Source: Pasteurellaceae bacterium (GTDB lineage Bacteria > Pseudomonadota > Gammaproteobacteria > Enterobacterales > Pasteurellaceae). Taken from it: a DNA stretch of 48,486 bases. The DNA lies in NCBI GenBank assembly GCA_030528525.1, contig JAUMYT010000001.1:113629-162114 (forward strand), read 5' to 3'. Positions 7,875 through 18,514 of the stretch are shown in pieces. The notes beneath the pieces are model-generated. The model made no database searches. It was given only the letters and a program-made list of their open reading frames with translations, and was not told where the DNA came from. Each line of letters opens with the position of its first letter. The stretch's first letter is position 1. A program made the translations under genes and the position numbers.

Positions 7875-9092
7875 ATGGAACGTTTTTGCAAAACCGACAA
7901 ACTCGCCCACGTTCGCTACGATATTCGTGGCCCAATCCATAAAGAAGCCGTTCGCCTTGAAGAAGAAGGGCATAAAATTCTTAAATTAAATATCGGCAAC
8001 CCTGCCCCCTTTGGCTTTGATGCCCCTGCGGAAATTTTGGTCGATGTGATCCGCAATCTGCCGACCGCTCAAGGTTATTGCGACTCCAAAGGGCTATATT
8101 CGGCACGCAAAGCCATTGTGCAATATTATCAGCTCAAAGGCTTGCTGGATTTAGACGTAAACGATGTGTATATCGGCAACGGCGTGTCGGAGCTGATTAC
8201 GATGTCAATGCAAGCGTTGCTCAATGATGGCGATGAAATTTTAATTCCTGCCCCAGATTATCCGCTCTGGACAGCGGCGGCAACGCTGGCAGGTGGTAAG
8301 GCGGTGCATTATTTGTGTGATGAGGAGAACGAATGGTTCCCAGATCTGGAAGACATCAAAGCCAAAATCACGCCAAACACCAAAGCGATTTTGGTGATCA
8401 ACCCAAACAACCCAACAGGGGCGGTGTATAGCCGTCAAGTGTTGTTAGACATTGCGGACATTGCTCGCCAGCACAATCTGATGATTTTCTCCGATGAAAT
8501 TTACGAGAAAATTTTATACGACGGTGCGGTACATCATCATATGGCAGCCCTTGCCCCTGATTTGCTGACGGTGACCTATAACGGCTTGTCCAAAGCCTAC
8601 CGAGTGGCAGGTTTCCGCCAAGGTTGGATGGTGATCAACGGCCCGAAACAGCAAGCCAAAGGTTTTATTGAAGGCTTGGATATGTTGGCATCAATGCGAC
8701 TCTGTGCCAACACGCCAATGCAACACGCCATTCAAACGGCATTAGGCGGCTACCAAAGCATTAACGAATTTATTTTACCGGGTGGGCGTTTGCTTGAACA
8801 ACGCAACAAAGCCCACGAATTGTTAGTGCAGATCCCAGGGATTTCGTGCGTGAAGCCAAAAGGGGCGATGTATATGTTCCCGAAAATCGACACGGAAATG
8901 TACGGCATTAAAGACGATCAACAATTCATTTTGGATCTACTTCGCCAAGAGCGAGTGCTACTGGTACAAGGCTCAGGCTTTAACTGGCCGAAACCCGATC
9001 ACTTCCGTGTGGTAACGCTTCCACACGTGCATCAGCTCGAACAAGCCATCGGACGATTGGCGAAGTTTTTGCAGAAGTATCGTCAAGATTAA
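7875..9092 (+). CDS. alaA: Alanine transaminase AlaA (YfbQ family)
   Basis: A 405-residue fold-type I aminotransferase, the length of E. coli AlaA. The start MERFCKTDKLAHVRYDIRGP and the PLP-binding lysine in SKAYRVAGFR (Lys about 240) are characteristic; NPNNPTGAVYS and DEIYEKILYD are the usual cofactor-site segments. It makes alanine from pyruvate using glutamate, in the cytoplasm. ATG at 7875 follows AGGAAG. A clear intrinsic terminator lies directly downstream, so it is probably a single-gene transcript. Confidence 0.93.
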   Translation: MERFCKTDKLAHVRYDIRGPIHKEAVRLEEEGHKILKLNIGNPAPFGFDAPAEILVDVIRNLPTAQGYCDSKGLYSARKAIVQYYQLKGLLDLDVNDVYIGNGVSELITMSMQALLNDGDEILIPAPDYPLWTAAATLAGGKAVHYLCDEENEWFPDLEDIKAKITPNTKAILVINPNNPTGAVYSRQVLLDIADIARQHNLMIFSDEIYEKILYDGAVHHHMAALAPDLLTVTYNGLSKAYRVAGFRQGWMVINGPKQQAKGFIEGLDMLASMRLCANTPMQHAIQTALGGYQSINEFILPGGRLLEQRNKAHELLVQIPGISCVKPKGAMYMFPKIDTEMYGIKDDQQFILDLLRQERVLLVQGSGFNWPKPDHFRVVTLPHVHQLEQAIGRLAKFLQKYRQD

Positions 9093-9120
9093 AGCAATGT
9101 ACAGTGTTGTGTTATGCCAA

Positions 9121-9150
9121 GGGGCAAATAATGATTTGCCCCTATTTTTT
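9121..9150 (+). terminator. Intrinsic terminator after alaA
   Basis: A 9-bp stem, GGGGCAAAT and ATTTGCCCC, with loop AATG, then TATTTTTT. It separates alaA from the rarD pair, which argues that rarD starts at 9179 rather than at an upstream in-frame codon within the hairpin. Confidence 0.85.
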
Positions 9151-9178
9151 GGATAGTAGAATAATAAAAGGAACTCAA

Positions 9179-10084
9179 ATGATCAAAGGTGTACTTTGTT
9201 CGTTATTGGCATCAATGCTCTTTGGCGGATTATATTTTCTCGCCACCTTTTTGCGTCCATTGCAAGGCGAAGATGTGTTCGGTTTCCGAATGGTCGTAAC
9301 TCTGCCATTTCTGTTTCTTGCCGTCTTTCTGTTAAAACAGAAAACGGAATTTAGCGATTTTCTCAAACGCATTTACCACAACCCAAGTTTACTTTTGGCG
9401 TTAATGCTCTCCGCTTCGCTCGTGGGTGTGCAGATGTGGCTATTTTTATGGGCACCGAACGCCGGCAGGGCGATTGATGTATCGATTGGTTACCTGTTAA
9501 TGCCGATCACGATGGTGGCGGTCGGGCGGTTTGTGTATAAAGAGCATCTCTCACTCAGCAAATGGCTGGCGATTGGCTTTGCGTTTTTGGGCGTGATGAG
9601 CAACATTCTGCTTACAGGCAAACTCTCGTGGGCGAGCCTGTTGGTCTGCACAGGCTACCCTGCCTATTTTATGGTGCGGAAAAAATTTAACATCAGCCAT
9701 ATTCACAGCTTTGTGGTGGAAGTGGCGATGTTGGTGCCGATTGCCCTGTATTTCATCAGCCGAGTCGATATGCCTGCGATTCAAGCGGTGAACCCGAATA
9801 TCTACTTTTATCTGTTTTTATTGGGCTTGATGAGCGGTGTGGCGTTGATGTCTTACACCTTGGCAAGCACGCTCATTCCGTTTAACTTGCTAGGCTTGCT
9901 CGGCTATATTGAGCCGTGCGTGATGTTGCTGATCGCCTTGATGATTGGCGAGCGGTTAGATCCGAATTCTTATTTGCTGCTGATCTGCTTATCCGTGGCG
10001 GTTGCCTTGTTGATCTTTGACGGCATTTTGGCGATCCGCAAAAAGCAAAAACGCAAACTGATCACGGAGAACGTCAATGATTAA
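9179..10084 (+). CDS. rarD: RarD-type EamA family transporter (first of two tandem copies)
   Basis: About 301 residues with ten hydrophobic segments, matching the RarD branch of the drug/metabolite transporter superfamily; the patterns FGFRMVVTLPF and WAPNAGRAIDVSIGYLLMP fit. ATG at 9179 follows AAAGGAAC. Substrate unknown; E. coli RarD is named for chloramphenicol sensitivity, which says little about its natural cargo. The last codons overlap the next gene by eight bases, and that gene is a clear paralog, so the pair is translationally coupled. Confidence 0.82.
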   Translation: MIKGVLCSLLASMLFGGLYFLATFLRPLQGEDVFGFRMVVTLPFLFLAVFLLKQKTEFSDFLKRIYHNPSLLLALMLSASLVGVQMWLFLWAPNAGRAIDVSIGYLLMPITMVAVGRFVYKEHLSLSKWLAIGFAFLGVMSNILLTGKLSWASLLVCTGYPAYFMVRKKFNISHIHSFVVEVAMLVPIALYFISRVDMPAIQAVNPNIYFYLFLLGLMSGVALMSYTLASTLIPFNLLGLLGYIEPCVMLLIALMIGERLDPNSYLLLICLSVAVALLIFDGILAIRKKQKRKLITENVND

Positions 10085-10940
10085 AGGAATTCTCTTTTCC
10101 CTCGGCTCCAATATTTTGTTTGGGCTGGGGTACTATTTCGCCATTTTATTGCTGCCCTTGGCGGATATGGATATGTTCGGCTTTCGCATTGTGGTGCTGA
10201 TGCCGTTTATTCTGTTGGCGATTGTGCTGTTTTCCAAACAAATGGCGTTTAAAGATCTGTTTTATCGGATCAAAAATAAGCCTTCAATGATTTTCGTGGT
10301 GCTGTTGCTCGCCTTTAACACGGGGGTGCAGTTGTGGCTGTTTATGTGGGCACCGAATAACGGACAGGCGTTGCAGGTGTCGATTGGCTATTTGCTGTTG
10401 CCGATTGTAACTGTTGCCCTTGGCAAAATCGTGTTTAAAGAGCGGTTAAGTAAATTCAAATGGGCGGCGTTAGCCTTTGCGGTGATTGGCGTGGCGGCAA
10501 ATATTGTGCTGACTGGCACGATTTCGTGGGCAACCTTCGTGGCAGGCTTTGGCTATCCGCTCTACATTATGATCCGCATCTACTTCCGCATTAACAATCT
10601 TGCTACCTTTTTTGTGGAACTCGCCTTGTGTTTGCCGATTGCCTTGTACTACATCGCCCAAGTAGATATGAACTACATTCACAGCCAAAATTCGCTGATT
10701 TATCTCTATCTCGCCTTGTTTGGCGTGGTCAATGGCTTGGCGTTTATTCTGTATATTGGCTCGAGCAACTTATTGCCAATGAACGTGCTGGGCTTGCTTG
10801 GCTATGCCGAACCGTTGGTAATGTTGTTTATTTCCTTTGCGATTGGCGAAGTGCTGGATTCCAAATCCTACATTTTGATGATCTGCCTTGCCATTTCGAT
10901 TTTCCTATTAAGTTTAGACAGCTTTAAAAAATCCCGATGA
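10077..10940 (+). CDS. RarD-type EamA family transporter (second tandem copy)
   Basis: 287 residues, ten hydrophobic segments, collinear with the preceding gene throughout: MIKG start, FGFRIVVLMPF, WAPNNGQALQVSIGYLLLP and the terminal LLGYAEP block all have counterparts. A tandem duplication followed by divergence is the simplest reading. The two could work separately or as a heterodimer, as some small DMT transporters do; the sequence cannot decide. The stop overlaps the priA start as ATGA, so the three genes form one transcription unit. Confidence 0.8.
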   Translation: MIKGILFSLGSNILFGLGYYFAILLLPLADMDMFGFRIVVLMPFILLAIVLFSKQMAFKDLFYRIKNKPSMIFVVLLLAFNTGVQLWLFMWAPNNGQALQVSIGYLLLPIVTVALGKIVFKERLSKFKWAALAFAVIGVAANIVLTGTISWATFVAGFGYPLYIMIRIYFRINNLATFFVELALCLPIALYYIAQVDMNYIHSQNSLIYLYLALFGVVNGLAFILYIGSSNLLPMNVLGLLGYAEPLVMLFISFAIGEVLDSKSYILMICLAISIFLLSLDSFKKSR

Positions 10941-13144
10941 AACTCGTCCGCCTTGCCCTGCCTGTGCCACTGGCTCGCTATTTTGATTATTTGTTGCCCG
11001 ATGATGTTAAAGCCGTCAAAGGGGCAAGGGTGCAAGTGCCGTTTGGCTCGCAAAGCAAAATTGGCGTGGTAGTCGATTTCCCCACAGAAACGGACGTCCC
11101 AGCGGACAAATTACGCCCTATCGACAAGGTGCTAGACTCTCAATCCCTATTTGATGATGAAATATGGGCGTTGCTCACGTGGGCAGCTCGCTACTATCAT
11201 GCCCCTTTCGGCGACGTGTTGCACAGTGCTTTGCCTGTTAAATTACGCCAAGGCGACAGCCCCGAACGCCAAGCCCCCGAACGCTTTCGCCTGACCGAAC
11301 AGGGCAAGCGAGCGGTTGCCAATGATGCACTGAAACGAGCCAAAAAACAGCAGGCGTTGTTGAATGAGCTGGCAAATTTTGCAGATTCTTTTGAAAAAGT
11401 CCCCCCTTGTAGTGGCTCGGCGTGGAAGGCCTTGCTCGAAAAAGGCTTGGTTGAAGCCATTGATGAGCCGTTTCGGATTCAATCGTGGCAGGAAAAATTA
11501 GGGCAAATGCCGATTTGCAACGCTCAAAATCGACTCACGCTCAACAAACAGCAGAGCTTGGTGGTCAGCCGATTGCAGTATCAGCAAGGCTTTGGCGTGT
11601 TTTTGCTCAATGGCGTAACAGGCTCAGGCAAAACCGAAGTCTATCTACAAGTGATCGAAGAAGTGCTCAAGCGAGGCGAGCAAGTGCTGGTTCTCGTGCC
11701 TGAAATTGGCTTGACTCCGCAAACCATTCGCCGTTTCCAAGCTCGTTTTAATGTGGAAATCGATGCTTTGCACTCCAATTTGAACGACAGCCAGCGACTC
11801 AATGCGTGGCTGCGTGCGAAAAATGGCGAAAGTGCGATGGTGATCGGCACACGCTCTGCGTTGTTCACGCAATTTGCCAAGTTGGGCTTGATCATCATTG
11901 ACGAAGAACACGACGGATCATTCAAACAGCAAGACGGCTGGCGATACCACGCCCGTGATTTGGCGATTTTGCGAGCGAAAAATCGACAGATTCCCATTAT
12001 CTTAGGCTCTGCCACGCCAAGTTTGGAGAGCTTGCATAATGTGCAACTCGGCAAATTTCAGCAACTGGATTTGCCCAATCGGGCAGGCAACGCCCAATTC
12101 TCTCGGCAGCAAATTATCGATTTGAAAACCCAGAGGATCTATTCGGGCTTGTCGGAACGTTTATTGTCGCTGATGAAAATTCATCTTGAAAAAGGCAACC
12201 AAGTGATGCTGTTTCTCAATCGGCGTGGCTTTGCCCCTGTATTGCTGTGCCACGAATGCGGTTGGATCTGCCAATGTGAGGCGTGCGAAAAGCCCTACAC
12301 CTACCACCAAAAACAGCGTGTGCTACGTTGCCACCATTGCGGTTCGCAAAAAGTGCTCCCACGCCAGTGCGGACATTGCGGCTCCACCCATTTAATCACC
12401 ACAGGCATCGGCACGGAACAGCTTGAGCAAGTGCTGGAGGCGCGTTTTCCGCAGTTTCAAATCAGCCGTATTGACCGCGACAGCACCTCTCGCAAAGGCA
12501 GTTTAGAACAGCAGTTAAACGACATTCAAACAGGCAGAAGTCAAATTCTGATCGGCACGCAAATGTTGGCGAAAGGACACCACTTCCCGAATGTGACGTT
12601 AGTGGCGATTGTGAATGTGGATGCCAGCCTGTTTTCCACCGATTTCCGTGCGGAGGAGCGATTGGCACAGCTGTATGTGCAAGTAGCAGGGCGAGCAGGA
12701 CGGAGCGAAAAGCAGGGCGACGTGGTGCTACAAACGCACTACCCAGACCACCCATTACTCAAAAGTTTGCTCAACCACGGCTACGCCCACTTTGCCGAGC
12801 AAGCACTCACGATGCGAAAACTGATGGGGCTGCCGCCGTTTTCCGCTCAGGTGCTATTTCGAGCTACTGGACGACATAACGACAACGTGCTCAAATTCCT
12901 TGAAGAACTGACCGCTTGCTTGCAAAACATCATCGCCCAAAACGCTTGGCAAGGCTTTCAGTTACTCGGCCCAATCCACGCCCCAATGGCAAAAAAAGCA
13001 GGGCATTTCCGCTGGCAGCTACTTGTCCAGCACCTTTCTCGCCCGAATTTGCAACAACTGCTCGATCAGTTTGATTTACTGAAAGATCGTTATCTCCGAT
13101 ACAATATTCGCCTCACGGTGGATATTGATCCGTTCAGTGATTAA
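10937..13144 (+). CDS. priA: Primosomal replication restart helicase PriA
   Basis: 735 residues, the family length. An N-terminal DNA-binding domain (1-200) is followed by a superfamily 2 helicase core with Walker A GVTGSGKTE (about 225) and IIDEEHDGSFKQQDGWRY (about 320). The zinc-binding insertion with four CxxC-type pairs (about 438-485) and the C-terminal helicase lobe with GRAGR follow. PriA recognises stalled forks and reloads DnaB. It is coupled to the rarD pair by an ATGA overlap. A USS-like element (11376-11410) is translated as FADSFEKVPP in the linker before the helicase core. Confidence 0.97.
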   Translation: MKLVRLALPVPLARYFDYLLPDDVKAVKGARVQVPFGSQSKIGVVVDFPTETDVPADKLRPIDKVLDSQSLFDDEIWALLTWAARYYHAPFGDVLHSALPVKLRQGDSPERQAPERFRLTEQGKRAVANDALKRAKKQQALLNELANFADSFEKVPPCSGSAWKALLEKGLVEAIDEPFRIQSWQEKLGQMPICNAQNRLTLNKQQSLVVSRLQYQQGFGVFLLNGVTGSGKTEVYLQVIEEVLKRGEQVLVLVPEIGLTPQTIRRFQARFNVEIDALHSNLNDSQRLNAWLRAKNGESAMVIGTRSALFTQFAKLGLIIIDEEHDGSFKQQDGWRYHARDLAILRAKNRQIPIILGSATPSLESLHNVQLGKFQQLDLPNRAGNAQFSRQQIIDLKTQRIYSGLSERLLSLMKIHLEKGNQVMLFLNRRGFAPVLLCHECGWICQCEACEKPYTYHQKQRVLRCHHCGSQKVLPRQCGHCGSTHLITTGIGTEQLEQVLEARFPQFQISRIDRDSTSRKGSLEQQLNDIQTGRSQILIGTQMLAKGHHFPNVTLVAIVNVDASLFSTDFRAEERLAQLYVQVAGRAGRSEKQGDVVLQTHYPDHPLLKSLLNHGYAHFAEQALTMRKLMGLPPFSAQVLFRATGRHNDNVLKFLEELTACLQNIIAQNAWQGFQLLGPIHAPMAKKAGHFRWQLLVQHLSRPNLQQLLDQFDLLKDRYLRYNIRLTVDIDPFSD
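11376..11410 (-). repeat. USS-like element 4, inside priA
   Basis: On the minus strand ACAAGGGGGGACTTT, with GAATCTGCAAAAT at the conserved distance. It is read through in the priA frame, in a linker between the DNA-binding domain and the helicase. Confidence 0.6.
12885..12919 (-). repeat. Canonical uptake-signal core inside priA
   Basis: GCAAGCGGTCAGTTC on the minus strand; the downstream T-rich part is weak (AATTTGAGC). Core match only. Confidence 0.5.
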
Positions 13145-13153
13145 CATTCCATT

Positions 13154-14026
13154 TTATAGAGCAAGAGCATAGTGGTTAAGACTATGGTGGGAGAAATGGA
13201 ATCCCGCATCCAGTAAGCGTTTAGGTACAAGGGGTTGATTATCCAGCAATAATTGCGAACGCTCCCCCAAAAGGCAACGAATTAGCCCACTTGGGATATG
13301 GCAAAAAGCAGGGCGGTGCACTTGTTGAGCAAGCCAGTGATTAAAAGCGTACTGAGGAGCCGGCGTTGGGGCAACTAAATTATAGGCACCTTGACAGTTT
13401 GGATTCGTAAGCAAAAAGCGAATGGCTTGTACTTGATCATGCAAGGAGATCCACGCCCAATGTTGTTCGCCCTCACCCATTTTTCCCCCTAGCCCGATAC
13501 GATAAAGGGGGAGCATTTTTTTTAATGCACCGCCTGATGGGTGGAGTACCATACCTGTGCGAATGACACAAACGCGGGTTTGTTCGCTTTGTGCGGTTAG
13601 TGCGGCTTGCTCCCAGGCATGGCAAAGTTCAGCGGGGAATTGTGTGCCACAAGGAGCCGTTTCATCAGCAGGTTGCTGAGTGGGTAAATTGCCATAATAG
13701 CCAGTGGCTGAACCAGAAATTAATACGCTAGGTGGTGTTGAACTTTGGTGAATAAGTTGGACAAGCTTTGTCGTTAAATCTAAGCGACTTGTTTTTAAGC
13801 GATGTTTTTGTGCTTTACTCCAAGCCTTGTCAAAAATCGGCTCGCCAGCTAGGTTGATGACGGCATCAAAATCATCTAATTTTGTAAAATCATCAACTTT
13901 CTTACCCCCTTGTAATAGGAGATGATGTTGCCGAGTCAAGAGGGTGAGTTGATGCCCATCAGCTGTGAGGGCAGAGCAGAGTGCCTTGCCAATAAAGCCT
14001 GTGCCGCCTGTAATAAAAATGTTCAT
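13154..14026 (-). CDS. SDR39U1-type epimerase (TIGR01777, YfcH family)
   Basis: A 290-residue extended short-chain dehydrogenase with the nucleotide-binding motif GGTGFIG at residues 7-13 and the C-terminal DUF1731-type end QPLVPKRLLDAGFHF. The family is widespread but its substrate is unknown; E. coli YfcH is the counterpart. The ATG overlaps the stop of argR by one base (TAATG), so it is cotranscribed with, and coupled to, the arginine repressor gene. It converges with priA with about ten bases between stops. Confidence 0.88.
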   Translation of the reverse strand: MNIFITGGTGFIGKALCSALTADGHQLTLLTRQHHLLLQGGKKVDDFTKLDDFDAVINLAGEPIFDKAWSKAQKHRLKTSRLDLTTKLVQLIHQSSTPPSVLISGSATGYYGNLPTQQPADETAPCGTQFPAELCHAWEQAALTAQSEQTRVCVIRTGMVLHPSGGALKKMLPLYRIGLGGKMGEGEQHWAWISLHDQVQAIRFLLTNPNCQGAYNLVAPTPAPQYAFNHWLAQQVHRPAFCHIPSGLIRCLLGERSQLLLDNQPLVPKRLLDAGFHFSHHSLNHYALAL

Positions 14027-14502
14027 TAGATCGAGGTTTCAAACAGATCGTGAATGCTATCAAGTACCGATGCAATCGGAGTGTTTAAGGTTGGCGTGAT
14101 AAAAATGGTATCATCGCCAGCAATTGTGCCTAAGATTCCACCAGATTTACCAATGGAATCTAGCAAACGGGCAATCAGCTGTGCCGCCCCTGGGCTGGTT
14201 TTAACCACAATGACCATTTGATTATGATCCACATCAACCACCAGATTTTTCAATGGGCTGGACGTGGTTGGCACACTCAATTCCGCTGGCAATTGATACA
14301 CCATTTCCATTTTCGGATTACGGGTGCGAACTGCCCCAAATTTGGACAGCATTCGTGAAACTTTAGATTGATTGATGTGCTCGAAGCCCATTTCTTGCAA
14401 GGCGGTTACAATTTCGCTTTGCGAGCCAAATTTTTCTTCTTTTAGTAAGGCTTTGAATGCGTCGGTTAAGGAATCCTGTTTTTCCATCGGTTGATTATTC
14501 AT
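14026..14502 (-). CDS. argR: Arginine repressor ArgR
   Basis: 158 residues. The N-terminal winged helix ([21 protein letters not shown] near residue 30) binds ARG boxes. The C-terminal domain with [11 protein letters not shown] binds arginine and forms the hexamer. It represses arginine synthesis genes. The start is taken as ATG 14502, MNNQP; a TTG three codons upstream is possible. It is divergent from mdh, the same arrangement as in E. coli. An ARG-box-like sequence lies just upstream and could give autoregulation. Confidence 0.95.
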   Translation of the reverse strand: MNNQPMEKQDSLTDAFKALLKEEKFGSQSEIVTALQEMGFEHINQSKVSRMLSKFGAVRTRNPKMEMVYQLPAELSVPTTSSPLKNLVVDVDHNQMVIVVKTSPGAAQLIARLLDSIGKSGGILGTIAGDDTIFITPTLNTPIASVLDSIHDLFETSI

Positions 14503-14528
14503 AAATCTCAAAAAATATGCGAAATTTT

Positions 14529-14542
14529 TGCTTATTTATGCA
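14529..14542. promoter_or_regulatory. Possible ARG box in the argR-mdh intergenic region
   Basis: TGCTTATTTATGCA is an imperfect palindrome resembling half-sites of the ARG box (TGAAT-type with an AT centre), 27 bases before the argR start. Autoregulation of argR is known in enterobacteria. The match is loose. Confidence 0.35.
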
Positions 14543-14591
14543 AATAAAGCAAACTGAAATCAAAAATTTTCACAAAAATTTGCGTTAAGTC

Positions 14592-14608
14592 GCAAAATTG
14601 AATTTTGC
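14592..14608. repeat. Perfect 17-base palindrome upstream of mdh
   Basis: GCAAAATTGAATTTTGC has two 8-base arms around a central G. It lies just upstream of the mdh -35 box, in operator position for mdh or argR. No factor can be assigned; it also resembles the tail of the uptake-signal elements. Confidence 0.4.
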
Positions 14609-14611
14609 CAT

Positions 14612-14640
14612 TTGAATCTTGTCATAAATTTACATACACT
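14612..14640 (+). promoter_or_regulatory. Sigma-70 promoter of mdh
   Basis: TTGAAT (14612-14617) and TACACT (14635-14640) are 17 bases apart, about 40 bases before the ATG, with AGGAGAA as ribosome-binding site. Confidence 0.55.
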
Positions 14641-14679
14641 TTAGCCATTTTAATTTACATCACTCAATAGGAGAAATTT

Positions 14680-15624
14680 ATGAAAGTTGCAGTATTAGGC
14701 GCAGCAGGTGGTATCGGTCAAGCATTAGCATTATTGCTTAAATTACAGCTTCCTGAAGGCACCACATTAGCGTTATATGACATTGCCCCTGTCACCCCAG
14801 GTGTGGCAGTGGACGTAAGCCACATTCCAACCGCAGTTAAAGCACAAGGCTTTGCAGGCGAAGATCCAACCCCAGCCCTTGAAGGTGCGGATTTAGTGTT
14901 AATTTCAGCAGGGGTGGCACGTAAACCAGGTATGGATCGTTCAGATTTATTCAACATCAATGCAGGTATCGTGCGTAACTTAATCGAAAAAGTGGCAGCT
15001 GTTTGCCCGAAAGCGTGTGTGGGCATTATCACTAACCCAGTGAATACGACAGTTGCCATCGCCGCTGAAGTGTTGAAAAAAGCCGGCGTTTACGACAAAC
15101 GCAAATTATTTGGTGTAACGTCATTAGACGTATTACGTTCTGAAACCTTCGTGGCTGAATTAAAAGGTAAAGATGTCAACCGTGTGAAAGTACCCGTGGT
15201 TGGCGGACACTCTGGTGTGACCATTCTGCCATTACTTTCTCAAGCATCTGCGTCAGACAAAATTCAATTTACTGCAGAAGAAGTGGAAGCCTTAACCAAA
15301 CGTATCCAAAATGCAGGGACAGAAGTGGTTGAAGCGAAAGCAGGTGGCGGATCAGCAACCTTATCAATGGCACAAGCGGCAGCTCGTTTTGCTCGCTCTG
15401 TATTAAAAGGCTTAACAGGCGAAAACACCGTAGAATATGCTTATGTGGAAGGCGATGGCGAATACGCTCGTTTCTTCGCACAACCTGTTGTGTTAGGTCG
15501 TGAAGGTGTGGAAGAATTACTGCCATTAGGCGAATTAAGCGATTACGAAAAAGCTGCGATTGAAGCAATGAAGCCAACCTTAAAAGCAGACATCGAGCTT
15601 GGCGAAAAATTTGTAAATGGTTAA
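14680..15624 (+). CDS. mdh: Malate dehydrogenase (NAD)
   Basis: 314 residues, close to the 312 of E. coli Mdh. The N-terminal Rossmann motif [16 protein letters not shown], the substrate-binding loop [13 protein letters not shown] and the catalytic histidine in VVGGHSGVT (about residue 177) are intact. It interconverts malate and oxaloacetate in the cytoplasm. Codon use is strongly biased, as for a highly expressed gene, unlike the neighbouring genes. A bidirectional-looking terminator follows directly. Confidence 0.97.
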   Translation: MKVAVLGAAGGIGQALALLLKLQLPEGTTLALYDIAPVTPGVAVDVSHIPTAVKAQGFAGEDPTPALEGADLVLISAGVARKPGMDRSDLFNINAGIVRNLIEKVAAVCPKACVGIITNPVNTTVAIAAEVLKKAGVYDKRKLFGVTSLDVLRSETFVAELKGKDVNRVKVPVVGGHSGVTILPLLSQASASDKIQFTAEEVEALTKRIQNAGTEVVEAKAGGGSATLSMAQAAARFARSVLKGLTGENTVEYAYVEGDGEYARFFAQPVVLGREGVEELLPLGELSDYEKAAIEAMKPTLKADIELGEKFVNG

Positions 15625-15638
15625 TTAACCACTAAAAC

Positions 15639-15669
15639 AAAAAGCCGAAAACCTTGTTTTCGGCTTTTT
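15639..15669 (+). terminator. Intrinsic terminator after mdh
   Basis: AAAAAGCCGAAAAC and GTTTTCGGCTTTTT form a 14-bp stem around CTT and end in a T-run. The A-run on the 5' side means the structure could act in both directions. Confidence 0.92.
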
Positions 15670-15692
15670 ATCCATTTTCTAAGGAGTATAGG

Positions 15693-15953
15693 ATGAATAG
15701 ATTAAGTTTATTAAGTATGATCGTGATCTGTTTAGTTGCTTGCCACGGTAATCAACCGGTGAGTATTGTGAAAGCGGAAGATAGATCAGCCGTTTTACCT
15801 GAGCAAATCGTCCAACAAGTTGAACTTCCTGTCAATATTCCGTCTAATGTAACGGCGATTTGTCGTGATGGCTCTTATTCTACCGCACTAGAAAATATCT
15901 GTGCGGGTAAAGGAGGTATTGCAACGAAGGTACATCGTTACCACGCTGAATAA
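15693..15953 (+). CDS. Small lipoprotein with DUF3761-like tail
   Basis: 86 residues with a lipobox ending LVAC (Cys about 16), so a probable lipid-anchored envelope protein. The C-terminal part, CRDGSYSTALENICAGKGG followed by a short basic end, resembles the DUF3761 pattern in which two cysteines bracket a DG-Y-S motif. The start is ATG 15693, six bases after AAGGAG. It follows the mdh terminator and stands 41 bases before the cnoX-like gene. Function unknown; the domain match is by eye. Confidence 0.7.
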   Translation: MNRLSLLSMIVICLVACHGNQPVSIVKAEDRSAVLPEQIVQQVELPVNIPSNVTAICRDGSYSTALENICAGKGGIATKVHRYHAE

Positions 15954-15994
15954 CCAATATAGTCAAAGTAGCGAGCTGTTTAATAAAGGTATGT

Positions 15995-17859
<1,865 letters not shown>

Positions 17860-17974
17860 ATTGTTTTATGCTTTTAGCAATACTTAAGCTAATTTAGTTT
17901 GTTTGCTAGACGGTGAGAGATCACCTAATAGCGTTATTTATGCGAATTGTCGAATTTTATATTAGGGTAAAAAA

Positions 17975-18502
17975 ATGTCTAAACAACTTGAATTACAACA
18001 TGCTGAATTACAGCAAACTCAGCAGAAGAGTTTAAGCACAAAAGAAGTGATTGTGTATTTATCAGAAAAATTTCCGCAATGTTTTTCTTTAGAATCAGAG
18101 GTCAAGCCATTGAAAATTGGTCTATTTCAAGAATTGGCCGAGGCGTTATCGGAAGAGACAAATATCAGTAAAACCTTATTACGTCAGGCATTACGGGCAT
18201 ATACAGCAAATTGGCATTATTTACAAAACTGTAAGGAAGGGGCTGTTCGTGTTGGTTTGCTTGGCGAAGAAGCGGGAGTTGTAGATGCTAGCCAAGCGGC
18301 TCATGCGGCACAAACACTGGAGCAAGCTAAGGCGAGATTTGCGGAGAAAAGAATACAACAGCGTAAAGCACAACGTAAAGCGTTTTTTAAGCGACAAGCA
18401 AAGGAAGCAAATATGAAAAAACAAGGCGAGTTGAAAAAAGGGGAGCCGATGGCATCTTTAGAGAGTCTTGCCGCATTAGAAAGCAAATTTAGTAGATATT
18501 AA
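17975..18502 (+). CDS. proQ: RNA chaperone ProQ, short form
   Basis: 175 residues with a FinO/ProQ RNA-binding domain at about 20-125 (EVIVYLSEKFPQCFSL, LRQALRAYTANWHYLQ) followed by a Lys/Arg/Gln-rich linker. E. coli ProQ has 232 residues; the C-terminal Tudor-like domain seems to be missing here, the protein ending LAALESKFSRY. ProQ binds structured sRNAs and mRNA 3' ends. It is immediately followed by prc, the conserved gene order. Confidence 0.9.
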   Translation: MSKQLELQHAELQQTQQKSLSTKEVIVYLSEKFPQCFSLESEVKPLKIGLFQELAEALSEETNISKTLLRQALRAYTANWHYLQNCKEGAVRVGLLGEEAGVVDASQAAHAAQTLEQAKARFAEKRIQQRKAQRKAFFKRQAKEANMKKQGELKKGEPMASLESLAALESKFSRY

Positions 18503-18514
18503 TTGTAGGTTTTT

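Noticed and set aside
9104-9178. An earlier in-frame start for the first rarD
   Set aside because: The extension runs through the terminator hairpin and lacks a ribosome-binding site; ATG 9179 has AAAGGAAC.
17917-17930. Small hairpin GGTGA-GAGA-TCACC before proQ as a riboswitch or terminator
   Set aside because: A five-base stem without a T-tail or conserved motif is expected by chance.
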